The translations under genes and the position numbers were made by a program. A stretch of 64,000 nucleotides of DNA from Lasiodiplodia sp. COLG20 (taxonomy: Eukaryota; Ascomycota; Dothideomycetes; Botryosphaeriales; Botryosphaeriaceae): assembly GCA_009801085.1 (NCBI GenBank), contig VNWV01000002.1, positions 868,001 through 932,000 of the forward strand. The letters are read 5' to 3'. Numbering within the stretch: the first letter of the stretch is position 1; every line of letters begins with the position of its first letter. Of this stretch, positions 10,890-23,225 are shown in pieces. Under the pieces are notes generated by a model. That model was not told the DNA's origin. It saw only the letters and a list, made by a program, of their open reading frames with translations, and ran no database searches.

Positions 10890-13800
10890 AAGGCGCGCGA
10901 CCCACGGATACCATTCGACGCCAATTCCTTCGAGGCCGGGTGCCTCACGACGCGAGACGATCGACATGACGTTGGCTGCAAAGCACTTCCCCATAGCATA
11001 GCTTCTTTCGCCTAGACCATTCCCGCCGATTGGATGTCCTGGAGACCCTCTCAACGTTTTCACTCTCAGCACAATACCCCTGTCGTATTCTTAGCGTTCC
11101 AGCGATTCTCTCGTTGCCAAGGCGGTGGACTGTAGATCGGCCACATGCCAAAAGCTCTGTTCCCCTAGCATACCTACGCAGCAATATTGGTATTTTAGTT
11201 CAATAGCGACTTAGTCAATCATGTACCAACAGTTATGGACTAGCTTTCTGCCAGCTTGGCCGAGCCAATTGCCGAAGACTGACCTCCAACGAGACCTCTG
11301 ACGCACGCCGTAAGCCCTATCTTCGGACCGTTTGGCCTGATCTTTGATGAGTGATCGACAGCGTGTTCGTTACCACATGGTCGGGCAGGCAGAAAAGCCC
11401 CTCCGATTCTAGACTGCTTTGCACCGGCCTTTTCGACGCCACAGCCCTCATGACTCTACGAGGTTGCGTGACTTCACTCAACGGTGAGCTCGGCGTGCCC
11501 GGGGGCTTATGCACCCCACACGCCGTCGCGGTCATGCCGGAGCGCGTTGACGTGCTGCGGACGATTCTCCTTGCCCGCTTTGCCGTCAACGGGCAATGCG
11601 CTCCAGTAGCGCGTTTGCGAAGCAGCTAACGTCACCGCGAACCGAGAACATTCGACCCACGTGCTGCACGCCGGTAGCGCTAGCCACGGGCTTTTAGCTA
11701 GCCCTTTTCTTTTCCTCGCGTCTACACTTCACGCCGGACGCGCTGCACGAGCCACCGCTTCAGCGCTAACCATTCGCCCATTGGCTGGATCCGACCATGC
11801 AGCGTAATCAGTCTTCCTTGATCACAAAAGCGACGGTCCTTGGCAGATGCTAGAGCAAACGGCCCCGGCGCGTCCCAGGACGCTCCTGCATCGACTTTCC
11901 ACCCAGGGAAAGGCTGTGGAACATCCATGGAACGTTGGCATTGTGCAGGATAGCAGTTGCCGTTGTAGTATCTCGATAATTTCATCCTACTTACGGGAGA
12001 TCAGCAGTAGTACATGCCAAACCCTGTCCGTTCCGCCGCCCCTGATAGGCCTGCTCTTTCTTTTTGCTTTGCCTCATTTTTCTTTTCTTCCCCGTTAATA
12101 GCGCATTACCCCGGAGACGCTATGGTTCCACCTCCTGACTACCGCACTTTCGTCCGTCTCTACACTATGTGGTTTTGCTCCTTCGTGAAAAAAAAATTCG
12201 CCGAAAAAGGCATGCATGGGAAAGCGAGATCCGCATGATAGCCTTGGATCACACCGCCCTACCCGAACGTGGTAGCTTTATTCCCGTCACCTTTTATTTC
12301 CTTCTCGGCCGACGGTTCTTAGCCGCTGGGATGGAAAAAATAAAGAGAAAAAAAACGGGGGAAAGATTTTCCAGTCTGCTGCGCCGAGTGTCGGATACAA
12401 AGTAGAGCATGCTATTAAGCGATCTACACCTATCTTGCGCCAGCTGTATCTTTAACGTTTAGCCATCTGGAATCCTTCAAGAGTGAGAGAAGAAAAGGCT
12501 GACGGCAGGAGAACGCGGATCGCTGCTAATGCTCCTGATGCTTGGCTTTCCAAAATATCACCCGCTGTCAGGCTCCCTTCAAGACGATCATCTGCTGCTT
12601 ATCTCATGTGCGCCATAGGGCTGTGGGGCCGCGGCTGATCAATGAAGCTGAAGGAATGGTGCCTGTCAGCCGCGCAGAGATCTGCACAGGATTGATAATA
12701 GTAGGCTCTATTATGCTTCGATCTACAGGATCCGCAGGGCCTAAAGCCTATACGGGGGGTCGGGAAGCGAGGCGAGAGAGACTACTGATTTATTGAGGCT
12801 TTGGGCGAGCCGAGCGGTCAATGACAATCACTCAGCCCGACGGGTCCCCGGAAGTCTATCGAATCTGAAGAATTGAAGATTGGACGGGACCACGGCACTA
12901 CCGAGTCAGAACGAAAGAAAAAAGGAACGAAAGAGAAGAGGGACATAGCAGCAGCGTGCGGAGCGCTCTTCTGACCGGCCGAACCGCCCCCATTCCCCCC
13001 GGATAAACAAGGCACGGCATACCGTCCGTGCAGCCACATGGCCAAGCGAGATAGTTCCGCTCGGATAATCCGAAGATCACAAGGGCCCCACGCCCTGTTC
13101 TTTGCCGAACCAAGGTAACCGCATGAGAAAAAAAAAGGGAGGGAAGGGCGACCGCCGCCATCGACCGCCTCCCCGCCCCATCGGCCCGAGGAGCTACTGA
13201 ATATCTCGTATCTCTTTCGAACCCCGGGAAATATTGATGTCTCTTCCATCAGCAAGGCCTCCAGGTGCTCTTTGCTTCGTCGAAGCTTTGTCAAGCACCG
13301 TATATTTAGCATCGGAAAATTCATTGGGCTGCAGAAGCTGGCCCCCAAGGAAAAGAAAAAGAGCAAGCGGGGGATGCGCAGGAAAGGAGGCGACTATCTC
13401 GAACCGGACCGGAGCTGATAGTGAGCCCAAAAAAGGGTCGGGTAGATAGAGGCTTCTTTTTTCACCCCTCGCTGGGCGCGGCTGTCAGACGATGACGCTA
13501 TTGTACTCACTTTCAGACCGCCAGCCAAGCGACGTACAGCATTTCGCTTGTGATTGTTGGGTCGTCCCCCCGTCTTTCACTTCTCACCCCTTCTTCCAGC
13601 CCTACCCCTCACCAAAAGAGGTAACTGTTCAGCTTGTCCGGGGTGCACTTTCTTTTATTTTTCTTCCCTCAGCCACTCGCGAGCGCGGAACGCTAATGCA
13701 GTTATCGAGCACGGCGACGAAGGGCCAATGGGAGAGAGGGAGAGAGCCTGACTATTCTAAGCCTCCTCCAATATCAGTTTTTTGTCCCTGCATCTCGGGT

Positions 13801-14556
13801 TGACGCCAAGGATGACGGGATATCATCCTGCAAAACAACACAAGGCATAGATAAAAGCAAAACCTGTGCTGGTGACGAAAACGGCTGGTACATGTGGTTG
13901 GATGTGCTGTGTACAATAGCTATGAGGAGCATGACAGGGCTGCCCTGGACGCGTCATCCGGCCGCGGGCGCTTCCCGGGGATGGCCATCCTTTCCCCCCT
14001 TCGGAACCTGGCGGTAGGGTCGGCGCTAGGCGGCAGACGTGATGGCTTGTTGCTAGCGCAGCCGCTGCACGCGGGACGGCAAAACCAGGTGAGGGGATGG
14101 ATGCAAAGGTAGGGGGGTGCGGAATGGTGAGGCTGGGGGCCGCGGAGGAGGTCCGAACCGGTGGCACAGAGGATGGGGTCCAGAACAGATCAGCAGGCCG
14201 TTTCTGACGTCCTTCGATTCTCGCGAACTCGTTTGCATACGTCACTTCACGATGCTCATCGTCCTTCTGTCTTCCCTGTGATCCAAGTCCAGACTGATTC
14301 TTTTCGCACAGCCTAGTCAACGAGTGCCCGAGCATGGAGCTCTCACGGCACCTTCCGATGGATCAAGCCTTAGCGACCGACTCCATTTTCTCTTCTCGCT
14401 TAGTACGACGGAAGCAGCCGCTCCAGTCTGGAACCCATGTCCTCTTGCAATTGACTAAACCCGTGAATAACATGGAGCGAGCTCTTTGGCTATCGCGCTC
14501 GTCATTATGGCGCCTTACCTCAACACCAGCGTAAATGCAAAATTTCATCCAACTGC
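10890..14556. other. Gene-poor 3.7 kb region
   Basis: No convincing gene is visible. Open frames such as 12818..13366 and 13823..14335 on the minus strand are rich in Arg, Ser and Pro, lack domains and lack plausible splice partners. The stretch has many A- and T-runs (for example near 12188, 12340 and 13130). I found no terminal repeats, tRNA or rRNA. Confidence 0.5.
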
Positions 14557-17550
14557 TCAACCCTTCTTATCGTCCTCCTTGAAGCTGCCCTCCGCTGACT
14601 TTGGGCCCGATATCTTCGCCTCCTTCTCCCCACCCTCACGCCCCTCTTTCCTTCGCGAACTGGCTCCTCGCTTTCTCCGCGAAGGCTGATACACTTCGTT
14701 GAAATTCATGACCATGGCCAGCCAGCGCATGTCTGCGTCGGGTTGATGGTATAAATCACCAAGTAGAATGTTCACGCGTGCCTTGAAGTCTCTGCTGAGC
14801 ACGCCCAACCTGTTGCGCAGGCCTTCTAGTACATCGTCCTCAGACCCGGCGTTTCCAGATAATAATGGCGGCGGAAAAGGGGAGTTATCGTCGTCTTTGC
14901 GCATCGACGAAGGGCGTACGTTCGCTGAAAACGACGTGGGTGAAGGGTTTGCTGAATCTCTCTCGCTGAGACCCCATTTACCTGCCGCTGTGCGCGTCTC
15001 GATCTTGGCTGCGCGCTCCTGGCGGCGTGCAAATTCGGCCGTCGAGAATGAATACAAACCATCGACCGCGCCCTTGTAAGCGAGCATGATCTTGAGGAGC
15101 TCATGCAGCTGGCCAGTGAAGTCCATACGTTCCGAGCCGAGAAGACCTTTACGTGTGATGTTGGTAAGATATCGGGCATGTGCTTGAATCAAATCATCCA
15201 GTGTGCTCTCGGGTTTCCGCATGCTGGCTTGCAGCTCGTTCCACGATGATTCGATGACCTCGAAAAGGATGTAGTACTGGAGCTGGTTGATGAAGTGAAT
15301 CATCTCAGCCACCGCACAGCGAGCGATCTTCCAGTCCTTGCCGACTTTGTCCTCAACGGCCCCGAGAAACTGGCGCGCAGCAGTCATGCACCGTCGCCAT
15401 GTGCTGCCGAGAGCAAATTCAACCCGTTTGACACGCCACAGGAAGTTGAAGACCTTGAGATACTGCTTACTGCCATAAGGGGTAACAATAACATCGACCG
15501 GGGCATCGATTTTGTATTCCAAGGTAAAAACATCCCAGCCGATTTCTCCATGACTGAGCTCGAGCATACGAGAGTCCAGTCTGCGGAGAACCTCAGGCGA
15601 ATCGTACTGAGCATTCGAGTTCCGTACGGCATGCTCAAGCTGAGCTGTCAAAGTATGACGGTACTGCGTGTTGGCAGGCTGGTCCAAATTTGAAGAGAGC
15701 GACTCCATAAGTACCGCAATGAAGTCGCCGGCTCCCAGAAGGATGTATTTCTTCAGCGCTTGCAGATGCTCGAACAGCTTGAACTTGTCGGCCATGAGGT
15801 GTATGAGACGTGCCATGGTTGTCTTGTAGGCCTCTCCAATGTTTCTCTCAAGTGCAGCGGTATCGCCATAACGGAGCTCCCGGGAAGAATCCTTGGAGTA
15901 GCTTTCTACCCAAGCCGCATCACCACAGCCATATCGAATGAAGTTTAGCGTTTTGCCGATGAGGAACACCTTGCTTGCAAACTCTCCAGAAACAATCGAC
16001 GGGATCATCTTCTCGTTCAGCTTGTACTTGTCCTCCCACACGCTTGTGGCACCACCCTTGCCGGCATTCTCGTCATTAGGGTCCTCGTGCTGTTCAGAGA
16101 CGAAAAACTCGAGGAAGGGATCTGATAACTCTCCGTCGTAAATCCATTGTCGTAGCATGTCGTAGAAAGGTCGTGTCACATGAGCCAGGAGTCGCTCTGC
16201 GAAGGCAACCACAAACGGGTCACCGTGTGAAAGGGAAAAGGAATGGATCAAGGAAATGAGTTCGCCGCCTTTTTTGCCTACTGTTGTGTTAGCAAAAATG
16301 TCTTTCAACGTGGAGGACGTGTCTTACCACTCGACTCCTCCACGATCAAGCTCATAAGCCTCAGGCCCATGGTAGCTTCTCTCGTCCAGATAACGCATCG
16401 TTTGAGGGTGACGCCAGCCTTTCCAATGCCCCGTCTTGGTTCTGAGTCGTCCAACATTGCTAGCGCCCTCCGTATTTGGCCTTCGAGCGTGGCGACGAGA
16501 CCAAGATATGAGCGGAGTTCAATGGCTAAAGCCGAACGCAGACTTTGTGTTACCAAACCGCCATCGGAAGACTCAACGAATTGCGAAAGCTTGCGATACA
16601 AAAGCGATGGTTCCGCTAGAGTATGAAGCAGGCTGACCAGAGGAGCTGGGAGAGTTGTAGGAAATTTGAGAACGGAAGGATCAGCAAAGACAAGGTTGGT
16701 CGAGGAAAGGCCTTGCAGAGTAAAGGGCAAGTCGCGTAAGAGAGCTGGCTCCGACGGTTCATATGAAGTAAGAGAGGTGTTTTTCTTCAACACCGGAGTC
16801 TCTGGCACAGGCTCCTCCTCCCGCCGCGCTTCTCGCATCTTCCTGTCCGCTGTCTTTGGCCTGTCGGCGGTCTTTGGCCTGTCCTGAATCGATGCCCTGG
16901 CAGCTTGCATATCCTCCGCAGGCGGAAGTCGCTGGAGACCTGCATTCGCGAACGCCTCGTTGAATGTTGGATTGTCCGCATATTGAGCTTCGCCGTAGTC
17001 CCTCGCGAATCGGGAAGGTGATGTAGGGTCAGACTCGGCCAGAGGCTGGAAAGTCGGAGCGTGTTCGGGGGAGCGGGGCGGAGAGCGCACACCAGGCGGC
17101 AGGACGGGAATGTCGGAGTCGGAGAGCTGGAAGAGGAAGTAAAGCATGGCCCATTTTTGGTTCAGGACAGGCTGCATAAGCAGCCGCGAATAGAGGTTGG
17201 TGAAGCGCAGTGCCTTCTCGGGAGAGCTGTTCTCGCGCACCACTGGAGCTGTGTGAGCTTGAGAAACTAACGCGGCGACGGCTGATTCGGCCTACATTTC
17301 TTCTTGATGAGGTCGGCGGCATGGTTGACATCGGAGGCTACGCCTGGTTCCCCAGCGCTGCACGGCAGTCAGCTTTGCTCGGGAGGGGTAGTGGTGAGTC
17401 GTGCCTGTCCAGAGCGTCCAGCGAATAGTTGAAAGCGTTGTCGAAACGCTGGTCGGCCGTGTCTTCATCTTCGTCGGGATACTGGGGCAGCAGGTGCTCA
17501 AGGAGCTTCGACAGCGCGTGCTCGACGCGCTCTTGAGTGGATTGCGGCAT
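14557..17550 (-). CDS. GCP3: Gamma-tubulin complex component 3 (Spc98/Alp6 family), frame anomaly in exon 1
   Basis: Core subunit that binds gamma-tubulin and nucleates microtubules at spindle pole bodies. The main exons are 16280..14557 and 17248..16328, preceded by 17550..17296. The C-terminal half has the strong GCP3 landmarks KKGGEL, RQWIYDGEL, MIPSIV, LLGAGDFI, NAQYDSPEVLRRLD and GWDVFTLEY. The N-terminal LNQKWAMLYFLFQLSDSD block matches the KNKWSILYLLLSLSED block of human GCP3. Introns 17295..17249 (47 bases) and 16327..16281 (47 bases) are clear. Within exon 1 the frame shifts: frame 1 ends at a TAG at 17338-17340 while the HAADLIKKK segment lies in the next frame. Either a 26-base GT-AG intron (17363..17338) or one missing base in the C4 run at 17350-17353 would explain this. 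A direct repeat encodes RPKTAD twice. About 960 residues. Confidence 0.9.
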
Positions 17551-18743
17551 CGGTGGAGGGAGCGCTCATGGCCGCGCGGGATTGCGACTGGGATGGACGC
17601 GTTGGGCGGCGGTGGAGACGCGATGTTTGCGCCCGCCAGTCGCCGGTCTTTCCCCGTCCGACCCCGGACTGATGCACCACCTCCACTCAACACACCACTC
17701 CGCCGTGATCGCTCACCAGCTGCCATGCAAGCGTGCCATACTGATTATGGGTCAGAGTTCAGGCTTGCAGTACTACAGCTCACGTACAACGGAAGCCCGT
17801 AAGTTGTCTGATGTTTACCATTGTCATGGGCACGGCGTGCCTGATGGAGTCCGAGCTTCGTGTTCACGGATGAAACCAGTTGCAATACTGATGAAACAGC
17901 ATCTCAGGTCGAGATGCCAATGCAGCTGCCTGCAGAGGCTTGTGTGATCAGTCTTTGTCTCTCTTGATTACAATCCCCTCCTGCAGCCGATGGCTAGTAG
18001 ATTTTATTGGTCATGTCATGGGTAGCTGAAGCTATCGTCCGGACGGCAATGTCGAATTCAAAACTCTACATAAACGTCCAGGCGATAGCTTCATCTACCC
18101 AAGGGATAAGGATGTTTTATTTTAAAAACAAAAAAATATTTTTGCATATTTCATGGGTAGTTGAAGCCATAGTCCAGACGAGAATGTCGAATTAAAAATT
18201 CTACATACACGTCCGGACGATAGCTTCAAATACCCATGACACGACCAAAAAAAATCTACGCTAGCCATCGGCTGCGAGAGGGGATTATGTGCCTCCTGAA
18301 CGCAACAGACTCATGTCTTTCTCGAATCGGCCATGCAGGACTTGGCGCTGCGCTGGCATGGTGTGGAGAGCGGGCAATTTCGCTCACGGCGAAGGAGGCT
18401 AAGCTCCAACGCTTGACGCCCCACTAACCTGGTCAGGGAATGGCGGCCGGCTTATCGCGATGGCTAAGCCGGCACCGATGAAACAAGTGGAAGCGGCGAT
18501 AGAGAGCTATGATGTCTCTGCCTTGGAAATGTAGCTCCATGTTGAAAATCCGCGCGTCCCTAGCCGCCGCTTCTGTTTTCTTTCCCGCGCCTCCCTCGCG
18601 TCCACCTCCGTTCCTGCCGTGCTTTCGTTTAAACACTGCTGTTCTTTCTTTGTTCACCTCGCTGCCTATAACCTCTGCGTCTCGGCCGCCAGCTCGCGTC
18701 CGTACCGCAACACTCGCTTTTCCACTCTCGCTATCACGCAACC
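17551..18743. other. Divergent promoter region GCP3 / GH72, containing a MITE
   Basis: About 1.2 kb between two outward-facing genes. The first part (17551-17950) is GC-rich and without a supported gene. The middle is occupied by the hairpin element listed at 17971-18285. The remainder leads into a CT-rich stretch just before the GH72 start, as is common in fungal promoters. Confidence 0.6.
17971..18285. mobile_element. MITE copy A with nested hairpins, TA-flanked
   Basis: 315-base non-autonomous element. Outer terminal inverted repeats read CAATCCCCTCCTGCAGCCGA at the left and the complement of ATCCCCTCTCGCAGCCGATG at the right, continuing through GATGGCTAG. TA lies immediately outside both ends (17969-17970 and 18286-18287), as expected for Tc1/mariner-type insertion. 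Inside are two further inverted repeats, about 18019..18102 and 18152..18238, each with arms GGGTAG-TGAAGC-AT-GTCC. No coding capacity. Related copies lie near 20.4 kb and 54.1 kb. Confidence 0.8.
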
Positions 18744-20100
18744 ATGCAGCTCTTCACCGGCGCCCTTGTCGCTAGCTTGGCAGTCTCTGTCCATGCCATC
18801 GCCACGATTTCCGTCAAGGGCTCCAAGTTCTTCACCAGCGATGGCGACCAGTTCTACGTCAAGGGTTCGTGCATGCTCCCCCCTGTCACGCCATACCATG
18901 CTTTGCTTTACGTGTTTTAACAGCCCCACAGGTGTTGCTTACCAGCTTATTCCTGACGACCCATTGATCAATTCCACCCAGTGCCAGCTCGATGCCGACC
19001 TCATGGAGGACCTGGGCGCCAATTCGATCCGCGTGTACCATGTCGACCCCACTGGTGACCACCAGAAGTGTATGGACATCTTCGCCGACAAGGGAATCTA
19101 CCTCTGGCTTGATCTCGACACCTTCGACACCCAGATCGAGCAGACCAACCCTCACTGGAACGAGAGTCAACTCTCTGCTTTCCAGAAGGTCATGGATGAG
19201 TTCCAGCAGTACGATAACACTGCTGGCTTCTTCGTCGGCAACGAGGTTCTGACTACCGGCAATGGCTCTGTCGCTGCTCCGTATGTCAAGGAAGCTGCCC
19301 GTGATCTCAAGGCATACCGTAACAGCAAGAGCTACCGTGATATCCCCGTTGGATATTCTGCTGCCGACATTGCCTCTCTTCGCCCCATGCTCCAAAACTA
19401 CCTTGCCTGCAGCAGCAACTCTTCTGAGAACATCGACTTCTACTCTCTGAATGCGTACGAGTGGTGCGGTGACTCTACTTACACTCTGTCGGGCTACTCG
19501 GAGCTCCAGAAGAACGCATCCGATTACAACATTCCCATCTTCTTTTCTGAGACTGGTTGCAACACCGTCAGGCCGCGTACCTTCAGCGACCAGGCCGCAA
19601 TCTTCGGCGAAAAGATGGCTGACACCTGGAGCGGCTCCATCATCTACGAGTGGATCGAAGAGGCTAACGACTACGGAATCGTCAGCTACGGCGCCAAGGT
19701 CGACGCTACTGCCTCTGGCGCTCCTCCGGACGGTTATCCGCGCTCCGGTACCCCAACTCCCGTCAGCCCAGACTTCTCAAACCTGAAAAAGCAGTGGGCG
19801 ACTTTGACTCCCACCGGTGTCAAGAAATCCGCCTACTCTCCCAGTCTGACGGCACCTGCTTGCCCGAGCTATACCTCCGGCGTCTGGGAGGTTAACGGCG
19901 CCGTTTCGCTTCCCACGCTTGGACAGACGTACGACTCAGCCGTCCAAAGCAGCATCACTGCAGGTACTGCGGCGACTGCTACCGGCACTGCCGCCTCTGC
20001 TAGCGCCACCTCTACAGGTGCCGCCAGCCCTGCCAAAGAGGTGAAAGGCATGGGCATCAGTCTCGCCGGTGTCCTTGCAGGCGCTGTTTTCTGGTTGTGA
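18744..20100 (+). CDS. GPI-anchored 1,3-beta-glucanosyltransferase (GH72, Gel/Gas type)
   Basis: Wall-remodelling transglycosylase that cuts and re-joins beta-1,3-glucan at the plasma-membrane outer face. Exons 18744..18864 and 18932..20100 give 429 residues. An N-terminal signal peptide (MQLFTGALVASLAVSVHA) precedes the GH72 domain. The acid/base Glu lies in GNEV (about residue 145) and the nucleophile Glu in FSETGC (about residue 247), and conserved Cys residues surround them. The domain is followed by a Ser/Thr/Ala-rich linker and a hydrophobic C-terminal tail (GISLAGVLAGAVFWL), which fits a GPI attachment signal. There is no CBM43 module, so it belongs to the short Gel subclass. The longer open frame upstream is ignored because only this ATG yields a signal peptide. 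Confidence 0.95.
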
Positions 20101-20579
20101 TTCATACAGCATTGTTCAACTTTTCTGCTTCTTGCCCGATATTGTGGCTAATGATTGGCGCTATGGGCTTCAACGGGTATTAATGGGCTGATGAATGGGG
20201 ATAAAAACACGTACAGATGTATGTTTATAGTCTTTCCTCGCAGACCGGGAAATGTCTGCTTCTCAGTGTACAAAAGCATGCGGATAGAAGGTATGGTGAT
20301 TGTATATGCAGGGTGGATAGAGCACGAGATACGGCGGCATTTGCCAATGGAGAAGCGTCCTTCTATTCGGCACATGAATTACTTAACCAATTCTATCCAA
20401 TCTTTCCTGCTCTGCCGTAGAAAAACGAACATATGTGGGTAGATGAAGCTATCGTCCGTACGTGCATGTAGAGTTTTTAATTCGACATTCTCGTCCGGGC
20501 GATAGCTTCACCTACCCACGATATGAGGGGGAAAAAAACAAACCCACGCTAGCCATCGGCCGTGAGAGGGGACTATACG
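20101..20579. other. Short convergent intergenic region holding a truncated MITE
   Basis: Lies between the 3' ends of the GH72 and MFS genes. Apart from the element at 20430-20575 nothing is recognised. Confidence 0.55.
20430..20575. mobile_element. MITE copy B, truncated at its left end
   Basis: Contains the inner hairpin (about 20436..20519, arms GTGGGTAGATGAAGCTATCG and its complement) and the right outer terminal repeat (CTAGCCATCGGCCGTGAGAG then GGGACTA). The left outer repeat seen in copies A and C is absent. The outer end lies within a few bases of the stop codon of the MFS gene, so this copy probably forms part of that gene's 3' UTR. Confidence 0.75.
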
Positions 20580-22354
20580 TTATGTAGCGAACCTGAAGTG
20601 CGGGTGATCATCGCCCAAATTATCCTTGTCTGTGTCGTTCTCCAAGCGATAGTCCCGCTCACCCCGGTCTCTCTTCCTGTTCTCCCTCGTCACGCCGAAG
20701 AACAAAACGGTGCACATGACGGCGCACACCCACAGCAAGCCCAAAGACGTGCCGTAGCCGGTCCGATAGCGCGGGGCCTCGGAGGTGATATAGATGTTGG
20801 AGGCGACGATGCCGCCACAGTTGCCGAAGCCGACCTGCATAGCGGCGGCGATGGAGCGCTTGTAGTGACCGCTCATGCAGTTGGAGATCCAGGTGAGGGT
20901 GACGGGCTGGGTGATGTAACCGCCGCTCACGATGACGAAGAGGGCGAAGTACTTGACGCCGACGGAGATGTGGTCCTGGCAGAGCAGGAGCACGTAACCA
21001 ACCGAGGCGACGACGACGCCGAGCAGGCAGAAGCCGTAGCGGTGCTGCAGCTTGTCGGTGCAGACGGCGATGACGAGCGCGACGACGGTGGCGACGACGA
21101 AGATGGGGATGGAGAGGACTTGGGCGCGCGAGCTGGTGTAGCCCATCTCTTTGATGATGGTCGGGATGAAGAAGGAGGTGGCGTAGCTGTGGGAATTAAA
21201 ACGATTGATATGCGCGTCGGGCGTGGATGAGAGTGACTTACCCGTTGTTCACAATGCCGAAGTACATAATGACCGCGACGTACATCTTCCAGTCACCGAA
21301 GCTGCGCTTGAGGGCGATCCTGTCCAGCCGGTCCATGCGGCACTCGCCCTGGTCGTCGGCGAGGCGCGCGGTCAGAATCGCGCGCTCCTCCTCGTTCAGG
21401 AAGGTGGCGGTCTCCGGCCAGTCTGGCACCCACCATTTCGAAACGACACCGATGGCCACGGTTGCGAGGCCTTCGATGATGAAGATCCTGGAACAACACA
21501 GCGTTAGAAAAGGATGAGAAGAAGAGCCGTGCCTATTACCATCGCCAGCCTCCATATCCACCGACGCCATCCATCTTCGCTAGAGCGTAGGCGAGAAGCT
21601 GGACACATAATCATCAGCACTTCACCCAGGGCAGTCAGCGATAAGGGAACCTACACCACCGAAACCTCCGGCCAGGATGCTGGCGGAGAAGAATAGCGAC
21701 AGGCGCCACTGAAGTTCGTATCTCTTGTAATACATGCCTAACATGTACACGCAGCCTGGATAACAATGTAAGAATTTTGACACAGGCATGGATGGAGGGG
21801 CGTACCTGGGAAGAGGCCGGCTTCGAAGAGCCCAACGAGGACACGCATGGCGACCAACCCCCCGAAGTTGTTGACCAGGCCCTGACCCATGGTGCAAATT
21901 CCCCATAGGATCATGATCAAGCTTAGCCAGGTGGACGGCGCAACTCTTTTGAGGATCAGGTTGGATGGGATTTCGAAGAGGATGTACGGCACGAAGAAGA
22001 CCAGTAGCGCAACGTTGTAGTCGTTGCCCGTCATGTTCAGCTCTTCAGTCAAGCCTTGAATCCGCGCATTGCCTGAATAAGAACGGCCGAGCGTCAGTGA
22101 TCGATTACCTCTGAAAAGTGAATGGCGTGCTGACCGATGTTCGTCCGGTCAAGGAAAGCCAGTAGGAACAAAGTGGTTAACGGAGGCACAACGCGGTAGT
22201 CGCATTTGCGTATGATCTTCTTCTCGGCAGCCGGGTCGAGGTGGATGTGTGGGCGCCTGCTAGCCGCAGTGTCACTGCCGCTACTACGCTCATCAAGATC
22301 GACTTTTTCGAGATGTTGCGCTTGCGGCTTCTCGGGAATAGCTGTCACGTCCAT
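20580..22354 (-). CDS. MFS transporter, anion:cation symporter (Dal5/TNA1-like) family
   Basis: Predicted plasma-membrane uptake permease for small organic anions (allantoate-, nicotinate- or vitamin-type). Exons 22354..22135, 22072..21806, 21755..21655, 21598..21540, 21487..21242 and 21186..20580 join in phase to 499 residues. The first membrane segment reads FLLAFLDRTNIGNAR, the classic motif of the family. It is followed by GNDYNVAL, the VGLFEAGLFPG loop, GGYGGWRWIFIIEG, and about 12 hydrophobic segments in all. All five introns are 47-62 bases. The start ATG is the second codon of the open frame (the first is GTG). The exact substrate is not inferable. The truncated MITE begins just past the stop codon. 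Confidence 0.94.
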
Positions 22355-23225
22355 CACTGGTATTGTGGAAGGGTGCTAGGAAAAGGGCGATGGGAAGGTG
22401 TGAAGGGTTCAAATGCTAGGAGGGGGAAGGCAGACCACGCAGCACATGTCAACCCTTATCATTCGGGTGTCGGAGCATTTAAACTAGGCGATGCACGGCA
22501 AAACGGCCGTGTGATCCCAGAACCCGGCCTCGAGCTCCGATCATAAGCAGGTCGCCGAGGATTAGAGGCGGGTTGTGCCAGTGTGTGGATTGGGGTTGTG
22601 CGCAAATCCGGGGTCCCCGCACTGGTGGCTTGCTACGTCTCGTGCTTGGCACACGCCCGTCGAATCATTACGCTATATCTCTGTGCCGGCTCTTCGCGGG
22701 GGGACGAGCTTCCGCGCTGGAGGGACCTGCGGGACGGAAAGATCCCGCGCGCCTTTCCCCACACGCGCTGGCCGCTCCTGCGGCAGCGTGTGGGGGGATT
22801 CGGTGGCAACCTGTCGGCTGCATTGCAGAACCTTGCTTCGAGTCAGTTTGTCTTGCCGTCCATCGGTAGCCGAAACCATGCGGCGGAAGCATCCCGGTGG
22901 CTTGTCATGTGCCTCGTCTATCCGGATGTTGGAATACTTTCAAACAGAGGGGGCGTTCGTGGCTGAGGAAATTCGGCTGCCATGGCTGATTTAAAAAGTA
23001 GTGGCCCCAAGCCCTTGAAATTAGGACGATCTCTCCTTAAATTCCGCACGCTTGTTAACACTTACTTACCCTCGGCAGTCACAAAGCGGAAGAGGGCCAG
23101 AGTTCAGGAAGCCAAGGCTAACGCGCTGCACGGTAGTACCAGAAGATTGTCATCAGCGTAAGTCTCCATGTCGAACACTTTTCTTTTGAACAGAAGGGTT
23201 GAACTAACTCGACGACCAAAAAGAT
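22355..23225. other. Intergenic region
   Basis: Three overlapping plus-strand frames are open together at 22573-22994, which reflects base composition rather than coding. No domain or splice pattern was found. The part beyond 23000 becomes richer in A and T. Confidence 0.5.

Noticed and set aside
12818..13366. 182-codon minus-strand frame
   Set aside because: Contains poly-Phe/Ser runs from T-rich DNA, no domain, and no splice partner.
13823..14335. 170-codon minus-strand frame starting with ATG
   Set aside because: Pro/Ser/Arg-rich without domain; no conserved motif and no neighbouring exon signals. Kept out for lack of support.
22573..22994. Plus-strand frames open in all three phases
   Set aside because: Simultaneous opening in three frames reflects few A/T-rich stop triplets in a GC-rich patch; no domain or splice pattern.
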